NCBI RefSeq assembly: GCF_019649055.1
Contig: NW_026570321.1
Span: 62,001 to 126,000, forward strand
Direction: 5' to 3'
From: Paramacrobiotus metropolitanus
Lineage: Eukaryota > Tardigrada > Eutardigrada > Parachela > Macrobiotidae
DNA: 64,000 nt
A model generated the notes under the pieces. That model was not told where the DNA came from. It did no database searches and worked only from the letters and a program-made list of their open reading frames with translations. Of this stretch, positions 50,601 through 62,600 are shown in pieces (positions within the stretch are counted from its first letter, which is position 1; each line of letters opens with the position of its first letter). Position numbers and translations under genes: made by a program.

Positions 50601-53600
50601 GCTGTATCGTTTCCGGCGCTGTCTCCTTTATAACTGTCACCGTTTCCGTGACCTTTGTCGTTATCTCTGGTTGCGGCTCGTAAAAATCAAATTCTGGCGA
50701 CTCACGCTGAGGCCCAACTGCCTCTTCGTAAACGACTGTGGTAACTGTCTCTGTAACCTTAGGTTTCGGTGCAACGTCCGGCACTTTACCGATCGTTTCA
50801 AACGTTTCAACGGACTTCGTTATTTCCGACAGTACCGGTTGCGGCTGATAGATCTCGAACTCAGCTGCTTCTTGTGTCAAACTGGTGAACTTCGGTTTTT
50901 CCGGTATTTCCGGTTGCTTAACCACCGTCTCAAATCTACCGGTTTCGCGAGTGACCTCAGTTATCGGCTGATAGTACTCTTCCGTTGCGATTTCTCGTTC
51001 TGGCAACGGCTGCAGCTCGATCTCGTCCCGACCTTTCTGAACCTGCTGGTATTCAGTTATTGTGACCTTTTCTGTTATCGTCGGCTGCGGCCGAAAGTAC
51101 TCTTCTTCCGCTACTTCGCGGACTAAGGTGGTAACCACTGGGGTTTCCTCGGTTACAACGGTAATTCTCTCTGTCTCAGTCGTCAATTCTCGAACTTGCG
51201 GCACCGGCTTTTCGAGCACTGCGGGTGCGACCTCTTCTTCCGTTATCACAGTAAACGTATCACGTTCCATAACTTTTGGCTGCGGCTGATAAAACTCGAC
51301 CTCGGCTATTTCTTTAGTCAGCTCAGTTAATTTCGGTTTCTGTGGAATTTCTGGTTGCAGTTTACGCTCTTCGATCGTTACGCTAGCCGTGACGTCCCTA
51401 ATTTCTGGTTGCGGCTGATAAAACTCCACGTCGGCTATTTCTTTCGTCAACTCGCGTACTGTCGGTTTTTCAGGCATGACCTTTCGCTCTTCGATAGTAA
51501 CAGCAGCAGTAACGTCCCTAATCTCCGGCTGCGGCTGATAAAAGTCTACCTCCGCTACTTCCCGCGTTAATTCAGTGAGTCTGGGTTTCATTGGAACTTC
51601 CGGTTGTTTCTTCTCTTCTTTTATTTCCGGCTGATAGAACTCAATTTTCGCCATTTCTCGAGTTAGTTCCTTAATTTCTAAAGGCTTTTCCTCAGGCATT
51701 ATCTGCTCTTCTTCGGTTACCACCCTACGCGTTTCTGTTACTCTTGTTGTTTCTGTAACCTCTGGAGCGGGTTGATAGAAATCAACCTCGGCTATTTCTT
51801 TGGTTAACTCAGTAACACGAGGTCTCGCCGGGATTTCGGAAGCTACTTTCTCTTCCTCAGTCACAACGGCACGAGTTTCCGTTACTCTAGTTATCTCAGT
51901 AACCTCCGGTGCTGGCTGGTAAAAATCGATTTCCGCAACTTCCCTGACTACTTCCGCAACCGGTTTCGGTTTCTCAACGACCGCTTCCTTCACAACCGTC
52001 GTGGTGGTGGTTTCCCGCAAAACCTCAGTAATTTCCGGTTGGTAGAAATCAAACTCGGGACTTTCCCGTGCCACCTCAATCACCGGTTGCTCCGGCACCT
52101 GAGGTCCCTCTTCCTCCCTAGTAACCGTCACCACCGTGCTTTCGGTAACGACATCCCTAACGGTCGGTTGCGGCTGGTACACCTCAACCTCCGCCACCTC
52201 CCGTGTGACATTTTTCAACACCGGTTTCGGCCCGGGTTGCGGCATCTGTCTGCTGTCATAATCAATCACATGCACCACATCCGTAACCTGCGGCAGCGGC
52301 TGGTAGAAGTCCAGTTCCGCCGCCTCATGCGTCACCTCCGTAACCGTCGACTGGGGGGCTGCCGGTGCAGCGAAGTCAAGCTGGGCCGTTTCATGCTGAA
52401 GGGGCGGGGCATGCGGAAGCAGCGATTGTTGTTCCACGCGGGCGGCAGTCGGCACAGGCTGCTCACCTTGTAAGCGGGTGACCTCTTCGATGGGGACCTG
52501 CGGCATGGGCACGGAGACCTTCCGTTGGGGAATGATCTGGTCGGCGGCGCGGAATGCTTGGTCCTGCTCGATGGCGGCGGTGCGCTCGTTGATGCGCACC
52601 TCGGGAAGCTCGTCGGGTTGTCTGCAATCGCAGCGATCGCTGAATCACGCCTTATTAACTTGCAGATCTTATAGAAATACTGAAGTGCACCATTCTGTTA
52701 CTAATTTTTATCTGACTACTATCGTTACTGCATTACATATGTAGTTCTGCTTAATAAAAGTGAGCCACATTTGCGTTAGAAATTTTTATTTTTGCTATTT
52801 GGGTAACTCTTAATTCAAATCAGAAACAGTGTGTAAAATAGTTTGTTAAAATATGCTATACTTCGTAGACCTTTTGTGCTATTCTGCTAGCTTCTGTTCT
52901 TTTAAATGCCAGGCATCAATTTATTCCAATTTACGTTTTTTGATTAATCATTTTAAAACACTTTTATCCGTTTTTTGGAGCTGCTGATTACGGAGGCATC
53001 GTAGTAAAGTGGCTGTAACAAGAGGGCAAATAATCGTTCCGTTCATTTACATACGAAAGCCCACTTGAATTAACCAACTTGCTAAAAAAATAAAACATTC
53101 ACGATGTAAAAACCTCCAAGAAATTACTGGTTTGTACGGCCAGCATCGACAGCACTATCCCGTTTGGTTCTGCGGATTACTTTTTATTTATTTCCATACT
53201 TTTGTGGATTGTGCAAGGCCCCTTAATTTATAGCATCTATCTCGAGGAATTTCCTTTTGGGAGAAATTTTTGCCAGATAATTAATCCGTTAACGTCGACA
53301 TATTACACAAAATTTTGCCTTACCTGGAATATTCCCGGCGACGCACGGTCTGCTCCAGTAAGTTTACGCTTTCTTCGATTTCGTACTTAAACGGAACTTC
53401 CGGCAGTTCTTCCGGCTGTTTGGAAAATTCTCTCCTGCGAATGCGCTGCTCCAGAATATTGGAATCCTCACTAACTTCATACTTATACCTTTGCCGTTCC
53501 ATCTCCTCAACATCTTCTGCTGACCACTGTGTGACCTCCTTCCGTTCCTCTCCCCGAATATACTGGGACACCACTTTCTGTTCACTGGCAATCATCTCAA

Positions 53601-56600
53601 ACTGTGACCGTTCCGGGGCGAATTCAACCTCCGCCATTTCGGGTTTCGGTGAGACTTCCGGCGCGAATTCAATCTCCGCGCGTTCCGGTTTGGGTGCCAC
53701 TTCCGGAGCGAAATCAAGCTCCGCTCGCTCCGGCTTCATCGGGACTTCCGGCGCGAAATCCAGTTCTGCCACTTCCCGTTTCAGCGTGGTAATCTTTGTA
53801 ACTTCCGTCACTTCGCGCTGCGGTTGCGTCTGCGTCACCGTGACGGTCTCAGTGACCTTGGTGACTTGCTCCGGAGCGTAAAAATCCAGCTCTGCAGTTT
53901 CGCGTTTCAGTGTGGTGACTTCCATCTGGGGTTTCGGAGCGACCGCTGGTTTTTCTGACTGCGGCGCAAAATGCTCACCCACCGTCATTTCTCGTTCTTC
54001 TTCGGTCAGTCGCAGTGTCCGTTCGTCGGTCGCGCGGCTCGTGGCCTCGACGATATGGGGAAACTCCACGGTGCTGGTGACCTCAACCTGTGTTCCGTCC
54101 GGCAACTGTGAAAACGTGCGTTTCCGGACAGTCTGCTCAAGAATATTAAAATCCTCGGAGATCTCGTAACGGAGCTCCGGTTGCGGTGCTTCTTGGACGG
54201 TGGTCACCGTCTCGGTTCGCTTTGTCAGGGTCGATGTTCGGGAGCGCGGTTTCACATCCACCACGGCTTCAATGCGTTCCGTGATTCCCGCTCGTTCAAT
54301 GGGGAAATAGTCCAGTTCCGCGGTCTCGCGTTTGGTGGAGACAATTTCGGTAACGGTTATGGGTTGCGGCTGATAAAAGTCCAGTTGTGGACTTTCGCGT
54401 TCCGGCATCGGTGTCATAACAATTTCCGTTCGCTCCGGTTTCTTTGCCGGTTGCAGTTCCAGTTGTGCGGTTTCTCGCTGGACACTGGTGACCTCGGTTG
54501 TGACGGAGCGTCGCCGGGTCGGTTTCGGGGATTCCACAACCGCTTGGATGATATCCGTAACTTGCGGTTGATAGAAATCTTCTTCCGCAGTTTCACGTTG
54601 TAAAGTGGTCACTTCCGTTGTCTGTGGCTGGTAAAAGTCGACTTCAGCGGTTTCCCGCTGGACAGTGGTCACTTCCGACACCAACGGTTTCCGACTGGGT
54701 TTCGGTGATTCCACAACGGCTTGAATAGTCTGGGTGACCTGCTCCGTTAATTGGTAGTCCGCACCCGTTGTCCGGTCGGTCACTACTGGTTGTGGTTGCG
54801 GTGCCGGTTGGTAAAAATCGATTTCGGCAGTTTCCTTTTGAACAGTCTCCTGTACCATTGGTTTCCGAGAAGGCTTCGGTGATTCCACTATCGCTTGAAC
54901 CGATGTCGTTATTTGCTCCACCAACTGGTAATCCGCACCACTAGTCCGATCGGTAACCGTTGGTTTCGGTGCGGGTTGTGGTGCCGGTTGATAGAAATCA
55001 ACCTCCGCTGTCTCTTTCTGAATCGTCTCTTGAACCATCGGTTTGCGTGCTGGTTTGGGCGATTCAACGATCGCCTGAATCGACGTCGTTGTCTGCTCCA
55101 CTAACTGATAATCCGCACCGGTGGTACGGTCGGTTAAGGTAGGTTTCGGTGCCGGTTGTGGTGCCGGCTGGAAATAGTCAATCTCAGCGGTTTCTTTCTG
55201 TAAAGTCTCCGTCACCATTGGTTTCCGCGTCGGTTGAGGCGATTCCACTAGCGCCTGGATAGATTGCGCCGTCGTTTCGGTTAAGCGATAGTCCGCACCG
55301 GTGGCTGTCTCCGTCACCGTCGGAGCCGGTTGGAAGTAGTCCAGTTCCGCCGCTTCCCGTTGGACCGTTGTCGTCTCCTTTACTTGGACCTTTCTTGACG
55401 GTTTCGGCGACTCTACAATGGCTTGGATCTCCGTAACCGTTTGCTGACGTTCGGCCAGCTGGTAATCCGCACCCGTGACCTCTTCTCTAGGAAGTGGCTG
55501 AAAATCCAGCTCCGTGACCTCTCGCCGCACGGTGGTCGTTTCTGAGACCATCGGCTTGCGCGGGATTTTCGGCGACTTGACAACCGCTTGGATGGACGTC
55601 TGCTGTTGCTCCACCAGCTCATAATCCGCCGTGGTGGCCTTCCGTGACAGCGTTGGCGACACCGGCGTCTCAAACGGCAACACCACTTCCGACCTACCAG
55701 GCTGCTTCGGCTGGTAGTAATCAATCTCGGCCTTTTCCGGCTGCATTTTAGGTGCTTCGACCACCGGTTTTCTTGCCGGTTTCGGCGACTCTGGCATCAC
55801 GCGACTGACCTCTGTGCGTTTTTCCACCGTCTGGTAGTCCGCACCCGTCGTCCGTCGGGTCAACGTCGGTGACGGGGTTTTGTGTCGCAACTCCCCGGTT
55901 TCCTTCATTGTGGTGGTCGTTTCCACTTGCGCTTTGCGCGGCTGTTTTGGCGATTCGACAAGTGCCTGGATTTGCGTGACCGATCGCTCAGCCAGCCGGT
56001 AATCGGCTTGGCTAGTGTCTTCCCGGAACACTGGTTCAGGTCGCGGGGCCAGCACCACTTCGGTCCGCTGCGGTGGTTTCGGCTGGTAGTAATCCAGTTC
56101 CGCCGTCTCCCGTTCTAATTCCGGTTGTGTCGGGATCAGTTTTTCCATCTCATGGAGAATGGCTTCCGCTTGATCGGCCGCCGCGGTATGGGTGGTTAAA
56201 ATGCTCTCCGGTTGTTCCGGACCGAAGCGGCGTTTTCGCACTTGTTGTTCCAGGATACTCCGGTCTTCCGACGTCTGGTAGTCGTAGTAGTGCTGCTGTT
56301 CGACTTGTCGCTTTCGAACTTGCTGCTCTAATAAATTCTTGTCCTCTTCTGTTTGGTAGTCATAGTATTCCGGCTGCGGTTGCGGTTCGGGTTGGCCGAA
56401 CCGTTTCTTCCGCACGCTCTGCTCCAAGAATTTACTATCTTCCGATGTCTCGTAATCCCGATATTCTTGTTGTTCAAAGCGACGTTTGCGGATATCTTGT
56501 TCCAAAAGACTTTTATCTTCAGACACTTCGTATTGGTATGGGACCTCTTCCGGACCGGCAGATTGCCGGTATTGTCGGGTACGTAGTTGGCGTTCGAGAA

Positions 56601-59600
56601 GACTGCGGTCTTCCGATGTCTCGTAGTCGTAATATGCTGGTTGCGGGATTTCCGGTGTGGGGATTAATTCGTCGCGTACCCGCACGTTCTGCTGGGTACG
56701 GAAACGCTGGTCAATTCGCTGTTGATTGAGGAATGACTGGGTGCTCGTGGACTCGGATTTGGTACTGGTCAGAATTTCACGAGCGGTGCCGGGACGCTCG
56801 TAGATGGGACGCTGCTCGGTCGGGCCACGCCGGGCTTCTTGTGCTTCTTTGGCTGTTAAAATAGTTAATTGTAACACAGAGTACTTTAATGGCTGCAATA
56901 ATAAGGTAATAATATTATTAGCCTCTAAAAAGTTACCAATGATTTGTTTGAGGAAAATGTAAACTGCAGTTATCGCAAAAATTGTACCCCGTACATAAAC
57001 TGATAAGCATATGGATATGTTGTACTAACGAGGGAGCTAAATTTGACGCCTGCGAATTTGGCATACAAGCCATTCCACTACGATGCTGCACATAAACTGG
57101 ATTACTATTTTGTGGGACATTCATTCAGTAGAAGTACAGTATGTTAAATGTTAAGCTCAGTATGTTAAACCATGAAATGTTTTAAACCATCGGGTTAATC
57201 TTAATAATCCCCATGATAATAAGTACACGACGCCGAAGAATTAATCCAAGTTTCCGGTATGTACACCGACAAAACCACCGGTAACGAACGATGAATTTGT
57301 TTTGTTACGCGAAGAAAGCTTTCACAGTGCTTCGGACAGAAGGCACAAAGACAGGACAAGAGGCAAGAGAGCTTTTTAGAAGCAGCCATACAACAGCACC
57401 AGACCAACCAGAAAGACAATCCACCAGAAGATCACACAACAATCGCAGCGGGACTTACGAATCACATGGAGTTTGGTGGTAGTGGACTTCTCCCCGGCAT
57501 CGGAGATGGCATAGCACGTGTACCGGCCCTGGTCTTCCATCGTCGTGATGGTGATATTCAACACCGAGATCTTCTCTCCGCTGACCACATACAGTCGATC
57601 CGTCGACTGGGTAATGGCTACACCGTCGCGCTCCCACTCAAAGGCCACCGGCTCCTTGGAGCGGACCTCCACTTCCATTTCCACCCGTTCACCTTCGTAG
57701 ACGGTCATGGAACTGGCCAGTGCTTTGGTGAAGCGAGGTACAACCGGTCGGATGCGGCGTACAGATTCCTTCATGATGTTTTCTGAGCGCTCTTCTTCGT
57801 ACGTTGTATCGTAGACTTCGAAGGTGGGCACCGGGCTGGGAGGTTTGATCGCTTGCTGGGTGTCCGCTGCCGCAGCTAGAAAAACGTTAATGCATTTAAT
57901 TCAAGCTCAGAAGTTCACAATCTCAAAACCGGATGGTTATGGCACTTTTCCGAAATTTAAGGGAATTTAATTTTAAATAAATAAGCGTTTTTTTTTGTTT
58001 TAAAAAAATAATTGGTTTCATAATTGCGATTACTGGTACCTTTATTGCAAACCCTCGAACAAACGGATTGTGAGAACCGCATGTACAAATCAGCTCTAAC
58101 GACAAAAAGAAACGAGTTTCGAATATTTCACAATTCGAAATTAGGGTTCTCGCCCGTTTCTGAATTCTACAATATCCAATCTTAAGCAGTAAGCAGCCCT
58201 TCCACTACAAAATTCTACATTTCGCTGGTTAATGCAGGCGCGTCTGATTCAAACCACTCAGTGCGGGTTTTAACAATTCTGCTTCCGTAACCGCATATTG
58301 TTCTTTGCCGCTATCCAAAATGTTCTTGTGCTTCAATTAGAGAAGATTTATTAGTTTAAACTGTTTACACTGTCCAGTTTGCCGCTTTTGTTTGAACAAA
58401 TTGAAACACAGACAGTGAAAAGCTAACCCTAATTATTTACAACGCTAGTCAAGGAAGTTTCTAACAATGAGCGGTACCATTGAAATATTATATTTTTTTA
58501 TATAAAGTGAAATCGTGTATGAAGCTATCCCAGTTCAAACGATTTGATATTATCACTTACTTCGGGTTTTAACGTTCACGTCCACCCGGCTGACTTGTTC
58601 ACCCTGATCCGTTCTGGCCCGCACGACATAGTGCCCACTATCCAGCCGGGACGCACTGGTCACGGTCAGCGTCGATCCTTCCGGACCCACTTGAATCTGG
58701 TAGTCCGGTGAATGGCGGATCTCCCGTCCATCCACCTGCCAGTCGTACGTCGTCGGCAGATCACTGACGGTTTGAGCGTGCAGTTCATACTGCTTCCCTT
58801 CCACCACGTTCATCCGCTCCGGCAGTGCTTGTGTGAACGTGGGAAGGTTCTTGCGGAAGCGGCGAATGGTTTCTTGCATCAGACTGCTGGTCTCTTCGAC
58901 GGCGTATGTCTCTTCGACAAACGTGTACTCGGGCTCTTCCGGACTGGGAGCCTTAGGAGGCGGCGGTGGGGGTTCGGTGACGGTGATGGATGTTGTGCTC
59001 TTCACTAGCCCGAATTCGTTCCAAATGACGCAGGTGTACTGGCTGGCGTCGTCCGGGTAGGCTTCTTTGATGGTCAGTGAGTAGGTCCATTTGTCACCGA
59101 AAACCGTAAAATCTCCCGCTGTCAAAGGTCATTACATGTCAGAATTAATTCATTACGGAACGAGCTCAGTATACTGAACCGCTCTCAACATTGGTGGTTT
59201 GCAGCAGATCATAGCGCGTCGATACTCTGCCCGCAAAAAAGTTTCCGTTATTTATTAAAAAGTAATACGAAATACGTGCAACAATAGTACTATTAAAATT
59301 ATTTCACAGTTTGCATGCCGAAGTCGCGATGTTCAAAATGGCTTGAACAGCTTTTCACAGTTTGTCGGAAGTGCAGATTAAGCAAAACGGTAGGTGGTAG
59401 CGCAAAAGTGTAGAACACAGGCTCAGTGCCCACTGTGGTGTAATGGTTGTAGAGTCCACCATTTACAGCAAAATAGTGCTTGCTCACAAAAAATAATGTT
59501 TGCTCACTAAAAACTTTTAAGGTTTTTTTTAAGTCAAACAAAGTGTAAAACATTCATCGGTTAACTGGTACGTAGCTACTGTACGATCCTTTTTACCTGG

Positions 59601-62600
59601 ATGAATCATTTGATCGCCTTTGTACCAAGCAAACGATGGATGCGGCAGAACATGTTTAACCGAGCAACTCAGTTTGATCTCCTCTCCGCGGTAAGCTTCC
59701 ACTGTAGGCGGTAAAGGAACATCGATTTCCGGTCCGGCAAAGGGTAAATCTTCCCCTATCGCCACGCGGCGCTCGCCGAGTTTTTCCCCGACTAACTGCA
59801 CCGCTTCTGATGGAACATCTAAAATATAAAACATTTCATGCACTGAAACATTACATTTTCAAGTTGAAGACCGAGAATTACCTAATATTCGAATGTATGC
59901 AGAATCTTCTGCTTGTCCAAACGGATTCTTCCCCACACATCGATACTCTCCTTCGTCAGCGTGCAGCGCTTCGCGGATAACCAGTGTACACACGTTATCC
60001 GTCACGAATGTGCGGTAGTATTTGGAATTGCGGACAAGGTGGGGACCTTTATACCAGCGCATTTCCGGTTCTATGAGAAGTAAAAAAAAAACAACATGAG
60101 TATGCACCGGGCACCCAATCAACTAAAGTGAGGACTAATGGATAACTTTAACGAAAAACTGGCACCGCTACCGAATTTAAGGCACATATTCATTTTTACT
60201 AATTTATAACGCAGAGCATGTGTGATAAATCGCAACCTTGGTAATTGCCCTTAAACTACGCTTACTATCGTGACAAATCTTTCGCTCGAACCAGAGATAT
60301 CCCACAGAATAGCATAATGAATTACTATGATCCGTTTAATTAGCTACTATTGAAAAGGAACTAAATTTTTCTAATTAAAATAAATTTATGAGAATGCAGA
60401 ATAAATTTATAGAAATTATTTTTTTAACATTAAATTTATGGCACAAAAAAATTTAACTATCTAAACTTTATAGCTGGTGTTCTCAGTGCGCGCGAACTGA
60501 CACTACAGATAGATACTTAAATGCTTTCGATAATAAATTTTAATTGTGAAGTACTGTAGTGTGCCCGCGCTTGCAGTTTAATCGTTTCGATAATAAAATG
60601 ACAGGATTTACCACACCATGCTTTTAAAAAAAACCATCTTCTGCAAATCTCGGTCTATTTAACTTTACTTACTTGGATTGCCTTCAATAGTACACCGCAT
60701 GGTCACCGCTTCTCCTTCGAACGCTGTCGTATCGGACGGCGGCTTGATGACCTTTGGGGGCTTGTTTTCCTGCTTGACCGGGATCGGTTCCTGTGGCACG
60801 GTAAAGGCGCTGATCCCTTCCACCGTGAGAAAAGCTTCCGATCGAGCTTCTCCTGTCTCGTTGGACACGACGCACTGGTACGACCCGGTATCTTCCGGGA
60901 TGGCATCGCGAATCAATAACCGGCACTGGTCACCAATGCGGAAGATGTTGGTGCGGTCACTATCGTGCAGTGGCTGGCCATTGCGCAGCCAGGTAACCGT
61001 AATCGGCTCGGTGCCGTGGATTTTCGCCTCGAAGCGGGCCAGTTGTCCGCCCTTGACGCGGGTGTCGCGTAGTGTGTCCACAAAACTCGGGGCAATGGGC
61101 CGACCAATAGCAGATGGTGTCCGAGGTTCTGCAAAGATGACCGATAGTTTGCTCAACGCTGTATACAAAAATACGTAAAAAATCTGCAAACTGAAGTTAT
61201 ACTCCCCCGTTGACCTGCCTGACTACTCTAAAGCAGTTAATCCAAAATATGTACATGTGTTTCTGGTATATAGATATTAACATGTGTTTCTGGTATATAG
61301 ATATTATGTTATCCGTGGGGTGATTTTTGCCACTTTCGTTAAAAAAAATTTTAAGTTACTTAATTTTAATTGAAGTCGTAACTTTTGTAGGAAGGTCAGC
61401 AACTACTACGTATACAGCTTGGGTTGGGGTGTCAATGCCACTGCACTACAAGACGCGCTCATTCTGCTAATTCGATAGAAGTATCTGGCGAGATTTCATT
61501 ATCTGCCCTTCCATTACACAGTGATCGAAATAGAAAACAAATAATACTGAGTACGAATTTCGGCGAATACCGAAAGCCAGTACTACATTCGTACATTGTT
61601 GGTAATCCACAGTTTTGTATTTGTACTGATCATAATTATAAAGATTTCTTCCTTACCTTCTATGATCAGTGTCGCCGTGCTTTCCGTCTCTCCAAATTCA
61701 TTAATAATCTTCACCGTAAAATTACCACTATCCTCCACAAACGCCTGTGGAATAACCAGTCTAGATGACCGTTCCGTCGTCTCAATATGAAAATCCGTGG
61801 ACGCCTCAATCAGCGTCTGCTCCCGGTACCATTCCACCCGCGTCTCCGTCGTACTCTGGAATTCACAGAAGAATGTCGCCGGTTGCCCGGATGGTGTCCG
61901 GAACGGCTGCAGTCGCTGCGTGAACACTGGTTGGTGGTCGTGAACACTGGTGGAGGGACGACGCCGTGTGGGAGGGGATATTGGAGGTGGCTGGGGCGCC
62001 GGAGGGGCCCGCCGTTGAGAGGTAGGGGAGGACGGGACGGAACGTGGCGGCGGCGGTGGTTCTTTGTGTGGCGCTACTGTTAGGCGCGCGCGCGCCGTGC
62101 TGGTGCCTTCGCTATTCTCCGCTATGACCGTGATTTCGCCGGTATCGTACTGGCGAGTATGGAGAATCTCCAGACTGCTGGTGAAGTTGTCCGTTGTTAT
62201 GCGGTAGCGATCGCCCTATATAATTCGAATTTATTGCTAAGTATTAAAAGAGACGAGGAGTTGTCTACATATGTCCGTATTTTTTCTGCAGACCACATAA
62301 TTTATGCGTGAAAGCACTCCCCAAAAAGTAGATCAATTCTTTGTTTTGCCACCACTAAAAAGGTGCTGGTCAGTAAAATTGGTTTTATTGGTGAACCAGT
62401 TCAGCCAGTTCTAAATGTCATGCTCTTCCTGTTCCGCATCAAAATCCTAACTACAGTACATAGTCAAATCGTAGAGTAGTGGAATGGCTGTGTCCCAGAA
62501 GTACTAGTAATCAAAGCATTTGCTTCCTGCGCCAGATTACAGAACAAAAATAAATTGGAGTAATTAATTCAAAATATTTTTTGGCCCAAAATATTTCACT

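Noticed and set aside
61424-61768. Plus-strand frame overlapping exon 3 and its intron
   Set aside because: It crosses the antisense of an Ig domain and an AT-rich intron and has no recognisable domain.
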